Shown one piece after another: positions 32,388-41,418 of a DNA stretch of 64,000 nt (its first letter is position 1; the number at the start of each line of letters is the position of its first letter). The notes below the pieces were generated by a model. The model ran no database searches. It was given only the letters and a program-made list of their open reading frames with translations, and was not told the DNA's origin. A program made the translations under genes and the position numbers. This DNA comes from Verrucomicrobiia bacterium. Lineage in GTDB: Bacteria > Verrucomicrobiota > Verrucomicrobiia > Limisphaerales > Fontisphaeraceae. The stretch spans positions 53,185-117,184 of the forward strand of contig JAOAIT010000059.1 of NCBI GenBank assembly GCA_026414565.1. Direction: 5' to 3'.

Positions 32388-33656
32388 TCACCATCTCTCC
32401 GCAAGCTGGCCGCGGCTCAGAAACACATCCAGGCGCGGCGCCTGCCACGTGTAGGGCTTGGCCAGAATGTCCAGCCGCCCATCCCCGTTCAAATCCGCCA
32501 TCCGCGCCTCGTGCAAATCAAACCCCCGCAGTAATTCCACCGCCTTGAACGCCCCCTGCCCGTTGCCCAGCAAAATCCACGCCCGCGGCCGGGGATTCTT
32601 GCCCAGTTGCATCTCGGCCACAAAAATGTCCAGGTGCTGATCCCCATTAAAATCCACCACCTGCAAGGAATGTGCATCCGTCAGTTCTTCCATTAGCGTT
32701 TTGGGCACCCACGTCCCTTTCTGATACTCATACAGCAGCATCGGCCCCTTGCCGTCCCCAATGCACATCACCACTTGCGGACGCGCCCCCGGCTTGAATC
32801 GCCCCACGGCGGCGCGCGTGAAGGAATAAGCCGCATCAATCAGGTGCGGCACAAACCCGCCCTTCTCATGCTTGAACCAGCGCCCCGCCCCAACCAGGTC
32901 CTGCACGCCGTCGCCGTCCATGTCCGCCGCCGCCAGCCCCTCATGCTCATTCGGCCGGCGCCAGCCGGGATAGCTGCCCCGCGGCTGCATCTCCTCCTCA
33001 GGGTACGCATAAATCACCTCCATGGGCCATTCCCCCGCTTGTTCCCGCGGGTGGGGCGGAATCCGCGCCAGCACAAGCTGCCGCGCCCCCTGATTCCAAA
33101 ACACCAGTTCCACCCGCCCGTCACCGTCAAAGTCCCCAAACAACTGATCATGATGTTTGCTCGCCCCCGAGGCCTTGATGATCCGCCGCCGCCACGGCGT
33201 ATTGGGATCATGCCGGGGATGCGGATTCTCCCACCACCACACCTCCTTGCTGCCCGCATCCCCCCCAAACACCACATCCGGCGCGCCATCTCCCGAAATG
33301 TCATAATATGCGCCCCCCGCCTCCACCCGCAACGGGCCCCCCTCAAGCACATGCCGCGTCCATCCCGTCGCCGTGCGCTTGTACCACACCACCGCCGGCG
33401 CCTGCGTCCGCTCCGCAATGACAAAATCATTCAGGCCATCCCCATCAATATCCAGCACCAGCGAGGCCGTCTGCTGATTGCCCCCGTTGGGCGCCGGCAA
33501 GTCCCCCCGCGCAGTGGACAAGTGTTGCAACGCCGGATACACCTGGGGCGCCGCTTCTTCCGCAGCGCCAACCTCAGACCAGGCCGCCCCCATCACCACC
33601 CACCCAAGGCTCATCGCCGCCACCACATGCCGTAAGGCAGAGGGAAAATAACTCAT
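32388..33656 (-). CDS. Exported FG-GAP/VCBS-repeat beta-propeller protein
   Basis: 422 aa from the ATG at 33656 (an in-frame ATG at 33668 is an alternative). A signal peptide (about 1-30, ending GAAWSEVGA) precedes at least six FG-GAP calcium-loop motifs: DIDGDGLND, DISGDGAPD, DFDGDGRVE, DMDGDGVQD, DFNGDQHLD and DLNGDGRLD. Their spacing of roughly 60 residues fits a seven-bladed integrin-like propeller. No catalytic residues are evident. Such proteins are common exported or surface proteins in Verrucomicrobia and Planctomycetes, with binding roles presumed. It is divergent from the propeller-cytochrome c gene at 33828. Confidence 0.87.
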   Translation of the reverse strand: MSYFPSALRHVVAAMSLGWVVMGAAWSEVGAAEEAAPQVYPALQHLSTARGDLPAPNGGNQQTASLVLDIDGDGLNDFVIAERTQAPAVVWYKRTATGWTRHVLEGGPLRVEAGGAYYDISGDGAPDVVFGGDAGSKEVWWWENPHPRHDPNTPWRRRIIKASGASKHHDQLFGDFDGDGRVELVFWNQGARQLVLARIPPHPREQAGEWPMEVIYAYPEEEMQPRGSYPGWRRPNEHEGLAAADMDGDGVQDLVGAGRWFKHEKGGFVPHLIDAAYSFTRAAVGRFKPGARPQVVMCIGDGKGPMLLYEYQKGTWVPKTLMEELTDAHSLQVVDFNGDQHLDIFVAEMQLGKNPRPRAWILLGNGQGAFKAVELLRGFDLHEARMADLNGDGRLDILAKPYTWQAPRLDVFLSRGQLAERW

Positions 33657-33827
33657 CGCGAATTGCATAAACGGATTGCTTGTGCGGCAACCTGCCAAAA
33701 GCTCCCCTCGCTGGCAAGTAAAACGCGGCCCCGGTTGACCCCGCACCGGGTTATGCCCTGAATAAGACGACTTCAAAAATGGCCGCCGTGAAAAAATCTG
33801 CTCGCCGATTCGTCCAACTTCAGGAAA

Positions 33828-35708
33828 ATGAAACGCATGACTTCGATTGTGCTTCACCGGCGCCTGTGGGCTGTCTGGCTGGGCCTGCTTTGCATGGCCA
33901 CGGCTTTTTCTGTCAAGGGAGCCACCTACCTCTCACCCACCGCCCTGGCGGTATCACCCGACGGCCGCGTGTTGTATGTCGCGGCCCATACCGCCAATCA
34001 ACTGTTGTTTTTTGATTTGAACCGCAAGGAGGTGACCCGCCGTGTGACCCTGCCCGCCGCGCCCACCGGCCTCGCCCTTTCCAAGGACGGCGCCGAGGCC
34101 TATGTCACCTGCGCCGCCCCCGCCGGCTCGCTGGTGACCATCGCCACAGCCAGCGGCAAAATCACCCAAAGCATCCCCGTAGGTTACTCCCCCATGGCCC
34201 CCGTCCTGAGCCCCGACGGCCTCACCGTCTATGTCTGCCATCGTTTTCAAAATGAAGTAGCCGCCTTCTCCCTCAAAACCAGGCGGCCCCTCTTTCAAGT
34301 GCGCGTGCCCCGCGAGCCTTACGCCGCGGACATCACCCCGGACGGCCGCTGGCTCTATGTCGCCAATCACATGCACGACGGGCGCGCCGATGCCGAAGTG
34401 GTGGCGGCCAAGGTAAGCATCATTGACACCACCTCCGGCAAGATGGCCGGCGAAATCACCCTGCCCAACGGCAGCGGCCTGTTGTGCGGCCTCCGTGTCT
34501 CGCCCAACGGCCGCTGGGTGGCAGTCACGCACACCCTCGCCCGTTACCATCTCCCCACCACTCAACTGGAACGCGGCTGGATGAACACCAGCGCCATCAC
34601 CCTCCTGGATGCCTCCACCCGCCAGCCCATCAATACCGTGCTCGTGGACAGCGTGGACAGCGGCGCGGCCAATCCCTACGCCGTGGCCTGGTCCGCCGAC
34701 AGCGCCACTTTGTACGTCACCCACGCCGGCACCCACGAATTAAGTGTCATTGACGCCGCTGGTCTGCTGAAAAAATTGGCCGCCATGCCCACCGCCATCA
34801 CCAACGGCCAAACCATTGATTACACCGCCGCCTCCCGCATCGCAGCCGATGTGCCCAATGACCTGTCCTTCCTCGTCGGACTTCGCACGCGCATCAAATT
34901 GCACGCCTACGGCCCACGCTCCCTGGCCGTGGTGGGCCGCACCGTTTTTACCGCCAACTACTTCAGCGACAACCTGAGCCTGGTGGACACCACCGCGCCC
35001 GTCTGGCGCGCCCAATCCCTCCCCCTGGGGCCGGATCAACCCATGGATGTCTTGCGGCAGGGCGAGTTTTATTTCAACGATGCCACCATCTGTTTTCAGG
35101 GCTGGCAAACTTGCGCAAGTTGCCATTCCTTCGACGCCCGCGTGGACGGCCTGAACTGGGATTTGCTCAACGACGGCATCGGCAACCCCAAAAACAGCAA
35201 GAGCCTCCTGCTCTCCCATCGCACGCCCCCCGCCATGTCCATGGGCGTGCGCGACACGGCGGAAACCGCCGTCCGGGCCGGCATCCGCCATATCCTCTTC
35301 ACCGTCCAGCCCGAATCCGTCCCCACCGCCATGGACGAATGGCTCAAGACGCTCAAACCCATGCCCAGTCCCTACCTGGAAAATGGCAAACTGTCCAAGG
35401 CGGCCGAGCGCGGACGCAAGCTCTTTCTCAGCTCCCAAACCGGCTGCGCCCAGTGCCATCCGCCCGGCTTGTACACCGACCTGAAGCACTACGACGTGGG
35501 CACCCAGGGACCGCTGGACCGCAACGCCGAATTCGACACCCCCACCCTCATCGAGCTATGGCGCACGGCCCCCTATCTGCATGACGGCTCCGCGCGCACC
35601 ATCCAGGAAGTGCTCACCACCAAAAACCGCCAGGACCGCCACGGCAAAACCTCCCACCTGACCCCGCAACAAATCGAGGACCTCGCCGCCTTCGTCCTGT
35701 CGCTCTAA
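33828..35708 (+). CDS. YVTN beta-propeller fused to di-haem cytochrome c peroxidase-like domain
   Basis: 626 aa. The signal peptide runs to about residue 31 (ATAFSVKGA). Residues about 35-400 form YVTN/NHL-type propeller repeats (LAVSPDGRVLYVAAHTANQL, PYAVAWSADSATLYVTHAG). The C-terminal part carries two c-type haem motifs, CASCH (429-433) and CAQCH (540-544). AERGRKLFLSSQTGCAQCH and TPTLIELWRTAPYLHDGS are typical of the CcpA/MauG family. It is therefore a periplasmic redox protein, either a peroxidase or a MauG-like oxidase; the propeller may bind substrate or a donor. AGGA lies 4 nt before the ATG, or 13 nt before a second ATG at 33837. It converges on the kinase gene, with stops 4 nt apart. 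Confidence 0.9.
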   Translation: MKRMTSIVLHRRLWAVWLGLLCMATAFSVKGATYLSPTALAVSPDGRVLYVAAHTANQLLFFDLNRKEVTRRVTLPAAPTGLALSKDGAEAYVTCAAPAGSLVTIATASGKITQSIPVGYSPMAPVLSPDGLTVYVCHRFQNEVAAFSLKTRRPLFQVRVPREPYAADITPDGRWLYVANHMHDGRADAEVVAAKVSIIDTTSGKMAGEITLPNGSGLLCGLRVSPNGRWVAVTHTLARYHLPTTQLERGWMNTSAITLLDASTRQPINTVLVDSVDSGAANPYAVAWSADSATLYVTHAGTHELSVIDAAGLLKKLAAMPTAITNGQTIDYTAASRIAADVPNDLSFLVGLRTRIKLHAYGPRSLAVVGRTVFTANYFSDNLSLVDTTAPVWRAQSLPLGPDQPMDVLRQGEFYFNDATICFQGWQTCASCHSFDARVDGLNWDLLNDGIGNPKNSKSLLLSHRTPPAMSMGVRDTAETAVRAGIRHILFTVQPESVPTAMDEWLKTLKPMPSPYLENGKLSKAAERGRKLFLSSQTGCAQCHPPGLYTDLKHYDVGTQGPLDRNAEFDTPTLIELWRTAPYLHDGSARTIQEVLTTKNRQDRHGKTSHLTPQQIEDLAAFVLSL

Positions 35709-35712
35709 CCCC

Positions 35713-37008
35713 CTAACTGCGGGTCACCTGCAACCCCGTGGCCGAAAGGCTCACCTCCACAAACCGCGCGCGCGGATTGGGAGGCTGCTGCGTGAGCGTG
35801 CGGCGGATTGCGCCCGCGGCGGCCTCATCCTTCGCCAGCATCAACAAAAAACCTCCCCCCCCCGCGCCCAACAGTTTGGCGCCCGCCAGATGCTTCTGCA
35901 GGCGCGCCAGCAGCCGTTGAATGGGCGGCGGATTGGTGCCCGAGTCCAGCGCCTGATTCAACTGCCAGCTCCGCTCCACGCAAGCCGCCAGCGCCCCGTA
36001 ATCACAACGTTGAATCGCCTCAAAGGTGGTTTCCGCATTCCGCCCTATCGCGGCCAGCGTCTCCAAATGGGCCGGCGACTTGAGAAATATCTGGCGCACA
36101 ATCTCCTGCAGGATGTTTTTCGCCAGCCGCGTGATGCCGGTGTAATAAAGCAGGATGCGCCGGTTGAGCACCTCAGCCTGGAACAAATGCTCCGGCAGCC
36201 ACCGCACCTGAATCTGCTGCCGCAAGCCCGGCACCGTCTGCAACAACTTCACGCCCCGGTAAATCGCTCCCGCCTGGTCCTGCCACCCGCCCCCGGTGGT
36301 CAGCAACTGCTCCAGGGCCAGCGTGCGCGCCGCCAGCATGTCCTTGTCCCATCGCAGGCCGCACAAATCATTCAGCGCCGCCAGCAACGTGGCCGCCAAT
36401 ATGCTGCTGGCGCCCAGCCCGGACCCCTTGGGCACCGCCGAAAGCTGCGTGATCTCCAGGCCCCCGCCCAGCCCGCGCAACTGTTTTTGCAAACTCCCCT
36501 CACCGCCCTGCGCATGAAAGCGCGGCACAAACCCCGCCAGCGCCAGCGCCCCCCGCGCCAGCGCAAAAGGCGTGTAGGGCGCGCCAAAATCCTCCAGCTC
36601 CCGGTAGCTGCGCAACCGCACCTCCTCCCCCAGATCAATCGAGCGCAGCACAATCTCGGGGCGCGCTGTGACCCGCGCAAAAACCTGAATCGGCGGCTGC
36701 CCGTTCAAATCCGCCGCCACGTTGACCACCTTTCCTCCAAACTCCAGGCAGTACGGCGGCGTGTCCGTCCAGCCCCCGGCCAGATCCAGCCGCACGGGGC
36801 TGCGCGCCCAGACAATCTGATCCTCCTGCACGGTGAATCGCGGCTCCGCTGGCGCCAGTTGCGCCTCCCCCACAATAAGCTCGCGCAGGCGTTCAAACGC
36901 CTTGCGCTCCCACGCCTGCCAGCCGCCCTGCCGCCGCCGGCGCCGCTCCACCGCCTGCTGCATGGGCTCGCGCACGGCCTCCAAAAAGGCATAAGTCTCG
37001 GGTTGCAC
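35713..37008 (-). CDS. GHMP sugar kinase resembling the C-terminal fucokinase domain of FKP
   Basis: 431 aa from the GTG at 37008; the open frame reaches 37083 but would then overlap the LysE-family gene. Motif 1 (SPVRLDLAGGWTDTPPYC), VNVAADLNGQPPIQV, the ATP-binding PKGSGLGASSILAAT and the C-terminal KLLGAGGGGFLLML define a GHMP kinase. The GGWTDTPPYC and LNGQPPIQV wording is that of the L-fucokinase half of bifunctional fucokinase/GDP-fucose pyrophosphorylase. The guanylyltransferase half of FKP is absent, so this is a stand-alone kinase, for L-fucose or a related sugar such as a heptose 7-phosphate. It is the last gene of a psd-pssA-LysE-kinase operon, 49 nt after the transporter. Confidence 0.83.
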   Translation of the reverse strand: MQPETYAFLEAVREPMQQAVERRRRRQGGWQAWERKAFERLRELIVGEAQLAPAEPRFTVQEDQIVWARSPVRLDLAGGWTDTPPYCLEFGGKVVNVAADLNGQPPIQVFARVTARPEIVLRSIDLGEEVRLRSYRELEDFGAPYTPFALARGALALAGFVPRFHAQGGEGSLQKQLRGLGGGLEITQLSAVPKGSGLGASSILAATLLAALNDLCGLRWDKDMLAARTLALEQLLTTGGGWQDQAGAIYRGVKLLQTVPGLRQQIQVRWLPEHLFQAEVLNRRILLYYTGITRLAKNILQEIVRQIFLKSPAHLETLAAIGRNAETTFEAIQRCDYGALAACVERSWQLNQALDSGTNPPPIQRLLARLQKHLAGAKLLGAGGGGFLLMLAKDEAAAGAIRRTLTQQPPNPRARFVEVSLSATGLQVTRS

Positions 37009-37057
37009 GGGCGTTAACTTGCCCCAAGCCGTCCTTCCTGTCGAGTCCGCACCCGGC

Positions 37058-37720
37058 CTAGTGCGCGGACAAAAGCAGCACAATCCGCGCCCCTAAAATA
37101 ACCGCTATCAGGAGCAGCAACACCCCGCTCAGATGCTCCATCCACAACAAGGTCTGCTGGGATAAAGTCCGATGCTTGCGCGAGATCGCATACGACAGCC
37201 CCACAAACCAGACCAGCGCCCCCACGGCCACCCCCGCCAGACAGGCCAGTTTCTCCTCCCACGTGGGCTCCACCCACTCATGCGCCACAAAACTCGCAGT
37301 CAGCGCAATCCACATCAGCAACACCCCGGGATTGCCCAGCACTTGCACAAACCCAATCGCAAACGCCGAATGAGGATGCAGCTTTTGCTCGATCCGGTCA
37401 GCCGACGGATTGTGGTCTTCAATGGCCTTGGCCCGCAGGTATTTGAACCCCAGATAAATCATCAGCAGAAAGCTCACCACCTCCAGCACCGCCTTGATCA
37501 CCCGCTGGCTGAACATCGCCGAAAAGCCCGCAAACGCTATCGCGCAATACACCACCTCCATCACCGTGCTGCCCAGCCCGATCATGATCGCCCATTTGAA
37601 ACCCTGCCGCGCCCCCTGATTGATGATTGCCACATTAATCGGCCCCGGCACAAAGGAAGCCACAAATCCGGCAATAAACCCCGTCAGCCACGCAATGAAA
37701 ATATGCGGCACCTCCCCCAT
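37058..37720 (-). CDS. LysE/RhtB family transporter
   Basis: 220 aa with six predicted membrane helices. The first helix carries the family signature FVPGPINVAIINQGARQGFKWAI, resembling the GPN.A..... R.G.... motif of LysE/RhtB exporters. A second characteristic stretch is GVLLMWIALTASFVA. Known members export amino acids such as lysine, homoserine, threonine or leucine; the substrate here is unknown. It begins 6 nt after pssA, so it belongs to the phospholipid operon, and precedes the fucokinase-like gene. A role in lipid or amino-alcohol balance, for instance serine, is conceivable because pssA uses serine, but that is only inference. Confidence 0.88.
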   Translation of the reverse strand: MGEVPHIFIAWLTGFIAGFVASFVPGPINVAIINQGARQGFKWAIMIGLGSTVMEVVYCAIAFAGFSAMFSQRVIKAVLEVVSFLLMIYLGFKYLRAKAIEDHNPSADRIEQKLHPHSAFAIGFVQVLGNPGVLLMWIALTASFVAHEWVEPTWEEKLACLAGVAVGALVWFVGLSYAISRKHRTLSQQTLLWMEHLSGVLLLLIAVILGARIVLLLSAH

Positions 37721-37726
37721 GGCCCA

Positions 37727-38590
37727 TCATTTCTGCGCCGCCTCCGACGACCCCTCGTCCTCCTCCTCCTCGATCTCCTCGCGGGTGCGATGCGGCAGCC
37801 ACGGGCGCACAAATCCATACAGCAAATACAGCGTGAACAGCAGCGGCAACACCCAGTAGAGCACCCGCTCCCGTAAAATCAGCAGACACCCCACAAACAG
37901 CGCCGCCACCACCAGCTTGGTAAAATTGCGCTGCGCCCGCAGATTCAGCGATTTGAAGGTGGGATACTTCACCTCGCTCACCATCATGATGGAAAGAAAC
38001 AACATCAGCACCGGCAGCCCAAAACGCCATAGGCTGTGCTTCACCCGATCCTCCTCCACCCACAGCAGCAGCAGCGTCAACGACGCCACCAGCGCCGCCG
38101 CCGCCGGTATGGGAAACCCGACAAATTCCTTGCCGCCGCCCGTGCCCGACATCGCCGTCAGGCAGTTGTAACGCGCCAGCCGCAGCGCCCCACAAATCAA
38201 ATAAATCGAGGCGATAAACCAGCCCACCTCCGGATGATTGGCAAAAACGTCCTTGAGCACGATGCGATGCACCAAAAACGCCGGCGCCACCCCGAACGAA
38301 ATCAAATCCGCCAGCGAATCAAACTCGCGGCCAAAGGGACTTTCCGCCCCCCCCCAGCGCGCCACCCGCCCATCCAGCAAATCAAAAATGCAGGCCAACA
38401 GAATGAAGGCCAGCGCGGTTTTGATGACCAGGGCAAAGTTTCGCGCCTCGGGATCGGCCTCCACAATCTTCGTCAACGCCACAAAACCGCAGAACAAATT
38501 GCCGGCGGTCATCAGGTTGGGCAGAAAATAAATCTTCAAGCCCGTCCCCCCCGGGCCGCCTCCAGCGCTCGCACTGCCGCCCGTCTTCAT
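37727..38590 (-). CDS. pssA: CDP-diacylglycerol-serine O-phosphatidyltransferase
   Basis: 287 aa. The CDP-alcohol phosphotransferase motif D-G-x2-A-R-x8-G-x3-D-x3-D is complete at residues 73-95 (LLDGRVARWGG then GREFDSLAD), and about eight membrane helices follow. The N-terminus is Gly/Ser-rich and the C-terminus is acidic (EEIEEEEDEGSSE). It makes phosphatidylserine from CDP-diacylglycerol and serine in the inner membrane. The upstream psd gene, overlapping by ATGA, decarboxylates this product to phosphatidylethanolamine, so the substrate and product enzymes are translationally coupled. This pairing confirms the serine specificity over glycerol-phosphate relatives. Confidence 0.94.
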   Translation of the reverse strand: MKTGGSASAGGGPGGTGLKIYFLPNLMTAGNLFCGFVALTKIVEADPEARNFALVIKTALAFILLACIFDLLDGRVARWGGAESPFGREFDSLADLISFGVAPAFLVHRIVLKDVFANHPEVGWFIASIYLICGALRLARYNCLTAMSGTGGGKEFVGFPIPAAAALVASLTLLLLWVEEDRVKHSLWRFGLPVLMLFLSIMMVSEVKYPTFKSLNLRAQRNFTKLVVAALFVGCLLILRERVLYWVLPLLFTLYLLYGFVRPWLPHRTREEIEEEEDEGSSEAAQK

Positions 38591-39285
38591 GACCCTTTCA
38601 CTACGGTATCCCGCGCCACAATGGTTTCCCCGCCTTTCACCTTGTCCCCCACCTTCACCGTGATGGTGGCCGAAAGCGGCAAATACAACTCACACCGCGA
38701 ACCAAATTGAACCAGGCTGATCCGATCGCCCCGCGCCAGCACCTCCTGCGGCTGAACAAACGGCACGATCCGCCGGGCCAGCACCCCGGCCACCAGCCGC
38801 ACCGCCAGCCGCTGCCCGGGCCGCTCCAAATCCTCCAGCGTAATCAGCACATTCTCGTTGTGCTGTGCCGTGGCCGTGCTCATGGCCGCGCTGAACTTCC
38901 CGGGCGTATGCACCACCTGATTCACCCGGCACGCCACCGGCGCGTATTGCACATGCACATCCAAGGGCGACAAAAACATCGAAATCCGATGACATCGCCC
39001 CCCCAGCCACGGCTCTTCCGTCTCGCCGATGAAATCAATCTTGCCATGCGCCGGGCTGACCACCGCCCCCGGCTCGGAAGGCACCAGCGGGTTGGGATCC
39101 CGGAAAAAATAAAAGCAGAATACGGAGAACAACACCCACAGCGCCAGCAACAGGTAGTTGATGGCCTCAATCAGATGCGCCAGGTATTTCGCTATCACAC
39201 CCACGGCCATGATCCCCGCCACCACCAGCAGGGACCAAAATATCAACTTCAGCGCGGCAACAATGGCTTTGCCTGAATGTTTCAT
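38587..39285 (-). CDS. psd: Phosphatidylserine decarboxylase (short archaetidylserine-type form)
   Basis: 232 aa, matching the short PSD form. Two N-terminal membrane helices (about 10-32 and 40-60) precede FYFFRDPN, the family hallmark. SPAHGKIDFI and MFLSPLDVHVQYAP contain the conserved Asp and His residues. The autocleavage site is Gly195-Ser196 in QFGSRCELYLP, where the Ser becomes the pyruvoyl group. It converts phosphatidylserine to phosphatidylethanolamine. Its TGA overlaps the ATG of pssA (38587-38590). GGAGG 4 nt before the start and TAAAAT just upstream provide a leadered start site. It heads the psd-pssA-LysE-kinase operon and is divergent from the cyclic-nucleotide-binding gene. 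Confidence 0.93.
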   Translation of the reverse strand: MKHSGKAIVAALKLIFWSLLVVAGIMAVGVIAKYLAHLIEAINYLLLALWVLFSVFCFYFFRDPNPLVPSEPGAVVSPAHGKIDFIGETEEPWLGGRCHRISMFLSPLDVHVQYAPVACRVNQVVHTPGKFSAAMSTATAQHNENVLITLEDLERPGQRLAVRLVAGVLARRIVPFVQPQEVLARGDRISLVQFGSRCELYLPLSATITVKVGDKVKGGETIVARDTVVKGS

Positions 39286-39372
39286 GTGGCCTCCATTTTA
39301 ACCAGCCCGCCACAAACTAACAGCATAATTTCCATTCGCCAACCGCCGCCGGCCCCTCTAAATTGAGGCGCC

Positions 39373-40071
39373 ATGCAACCCGAAGCCAACTCCGCCCGCT
39401 TTTATCTGTGGGGCGCCGATGAGGCGGCCTATGGCCCCGTCGCCCTCGACCAGCTCATCGCCTGGGCCGCCGAGGAACGCCTCCTCCCCGGCTCCTGGCT
39501 CTTCGATCGCGAGCGCGGCGAATGGCGCCTGGCGGCCAGCCTCCCCGAGCTGGCCCCCCATCTCGTCATGGACCCCCCGGACCTCGCCCCCGGCCAGACC
39601 ACCCTGAAAGCCGCCGCCCTCCGCCGCCTCAAGGTCTTTGCTGATTTGTCCGACTCCCAGATCCAACAATTCATCAGCCACATGGAAATGCGCCCCGTCA
39701 AACAATGGGACATCGTCGTGCGCGAAGGCGATGTGGGCGACGCCATGTACCTCATCCTCCAGGGCGAGCTGCGCGTGCGGCTCATGGTCCAGGGCCGCGA
39801 AAGTCTGCTGGCCACCCTGCAAACCGGTGAGTTCTTCGGGGAAATCTCCCTCTTCGACACCGGCCCGCGCAGCGCCGACGTGGTGGCCAACACCGACAGC
39901 CTCCTGCTGAAAATCAGCGCCGCCGCCTTTCACCGCCTCGCCGCGCGCCAGCCGGAACTGGCGGCTCCCTTCCTGCTGGCCGTGGGCAAAACCATGACCG
40001 CCCGCCTCCGCGCCACCAACAAGCGCTATCACGATTCCCTCCTGTTCGCGCGCGCCTCCGCCCCCGCCTGA
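39373..40071 (+). CDS. GYF_2 (DUF4339) plus cyclic-nucleotide-binding domain protein
   Basis: 232 aa, soluble. Residues about 10-60 form a GYF_2/DUF4339 domain (YLWGADEAAYGPVALDQL, then GSWLFDRERGEWRLA), a small peptide-binding module. Residues about 85-205 form a cNMP-binding domain (LRRLKVFADLSDSQIQQF, GDAMYLILQGELRV, GEFFGEISLFDTGPRSADV). The phosphate-binding cassette FFGEISLFDTGPRSA keeps the Gly-Glu and Arg that contact cAMP or cGMP in family members. No DNA-binding helix-turn-helix follows, so it is not a CRP-type regulator; the output is presumably protein-protein. TAAATT lies 8 nt before the ATG. The MFS transporter gene follows 59 nt downstream. Confidence 0.87.
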   Translation: MQPEANSARFYLWGADEAAYGPVALDQLIAWAAEERLLPGSWLFDRERGEWRLAASLPELAPHLVMDPPDLAPGQTTLKAAALRRLKVFADLSDSQIQQFISHMEMRPVKQWDIVVREGDVGDAMYLILQGELRVRLMVQGRESLLATLQTGEFFGEISLFDTGPRSADVVANTDSLLLKISAAAFHRLAARQPELAAPFLLAVGKTMTARLRATNKRYHDSLLFARASAPA

Positions 40072-40093
40072 CCTCCACCCGGCGCCTCCGCGC

Positions 40094-40121
40094 TTGCGCC
40101 GGCCCGCCTTCGGCGTAAGCT
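40094..40121 (+). promoter_or_regulatory. Promoter TTGCGC-N16-TAAGCT of the MFS gene
   Basis: TTGCGC (40094-40099) and TAAGCT (40116-40121) are 16 nt apart, and the -10 box ends 9 nt before the ATG at 40131. The hexamers are moderate matches; the geometry is the recurring one of this window. Confidence 0.35.
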
Positions 40122-40130
40122 CCCGCGCCG

Positions 40131-41360
40131 ATGGGCCAGAGCCGACATACGCGCATCACCTATGGCCGCGAGCTGTGGCGCGCGCTGATGCAGGGGGTGC
40201 TGGAAACCGCCAGCACCACCTTCCTCCTGCTCATCGCCGTGCGCTGGTTTCAGGCCGGCGCCCTGGCCAAGGGCCTCGTGGCCGCCGGCAGCAGCATCGG
40301 CCTGCTCGTCTCCCCGCTGGTGGTCTGGCACGTCAGCCGCCAGGGCTGGCGCTCCGCCCAGGCCGCCGCCAGCCTGGCTCTGGCCGGCGCCGCCGTTTTC
40401 CTCCTCATGGCTCTCCTCCCCCGCGAGCCAATCTTCATCCTGGGCAGCGTCGCCGGCATGACCGCCATGGCGGCCGGCATCCCCTTGATGACCCAGATTT
40501 ACCAGGAAAATTATCCCGCCGCCGAGCGGGGCAAATTGTTCAGCCGCACAGTCATGGTGCGCATCCTGGCCGCCACTATCTTCAGTTTTCTGGCGGGACG
40601 CTGGCTCAACCAACACCTGGATCATTTCCCCTGGCTCCTCATCATCTTTGCCCTGGCCTTCGTGGTCTCGGCCTGGTGCCTCCACCGCATGCCCTCCCGG
40701 CCTTTGTCCGATGAAGGCGGACGCCACCCCTGGCGCGCCTGGCGGTATGTCCGGCAGGACCGCCTCTTCCGCTACACCCTCGCCGCCTGGATGCTCATGG
40801 GTTGGGCCAACCTCATGATGTGGCCCCTGCGCGTCGAGTATCTGGCCAATGAACGTTTCGGCCTGAAATTGCCCGTCATGACCATTGCCCTCCTGGTGGG
40901 CGTCATCCCCAACGCCGTCCGCCTCCTCATGAGTCCCCTCTGGGGTTGGCTGTTTGATCGCATGAACTTTTTCACCCTTCGCGTGGTGCTCAATCTGGGA
41001 TTCGCCCTGGGCATCGTGGCCTTCTTCACCGGCCACACCTTGCCCGCCCTCGTCCTCGGAGCCGTGATCTTTGGCGTGGCCAACGCCGGCGGCGACGTCG
41101 CCTGGAGCCTCTGGGTCACCAAGCTGGCCCCCCCGGCCCGCGTCGCCGATTACATGTCCGTCCACACCTTTTTGACCGGCGTGCGCGGCGTGCTCGCACC
41201 ACTGACCGCCTACCTGCTGGCCACACCGGACAACCTGGGCTGGCTGGCCGCGGGCTGTGCCGGTCTCATCCTGCTGGCCAGCGCCATCCTGCTGCCCGAG
41301 GTTAAAATGGACCGGGAACGCCGCAAGGGCACCGCCTTGGTCGAGGAAGTTTCTGAGTAA
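40131..41360 (+). CDS. MFS transporter
   Basis: 409 aa with about twelve membrane helices and a cytoplasmic break near residue 190-205 (MPSRPLSDEGGRHPW). The second half contains GWLFDRMNFFTLRVV, which corresponds to the loop 8-9 copy of the MFS signature. No substrate-specific motif is recognised. Genes of this type are often annotated as multidrug or sugar-like exporters without evidence. It stands between the GYF_2/cyclic-nucleotide-binding gene and the YihY gene, all on the + strand with gaps of about 58 nt, and each seems to have its own -10 box close to its start codon. Confidence 0.85.
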   Translation: MGQSRHTRITYGRELWRALMQGVLETASTTFLLLIAVRWFQAGALAKGLVAAGSSIGLLVSPLVVWHVSRQGWRSAQAAASLALAGAAVFLLMALLPREPIFILGSVAGMTAMAAGIPLMTQIYQENYPAAERGKLFSRTVMVRILAATIFSFLAGRWLNQHLDHFPWLLIIFALAFVVSAWCLHRMPSRPLSDEGGRHPWRAWRYVRQDRLFRYTLAAWMLMGWANLMMWPLRVEYLANERFGLKLPVMTIALLVGVIPNAVRLLMSPLWGWLFDRMNFFTLRVVLNLGFALGIVAFFTGHTLPALVLGAVIFGVANAGGDVAWSLWVTKLAPPARVADYMSVHTFLTGVRGVLAPLTAYLLATPDNLGWLAAGCAGLILLASAILLPEVKMDRERRKGTALVEEVSE

Positions 41361-41418
41361 GCCAGACGCCCTGTTTTCCCCTGTTCTCTCCCCCCTTTTT
41401 CGCGTAGGATTTGCCCGC

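Noticed and set aside
37008..37083. Longer start of the GHMP kinase at 37083
   Set aside because: It would overlap the LysE-family gene by 26 nt and adds Cys/Arg-rich residues with no family character; the GTG at 37008 is more natural.
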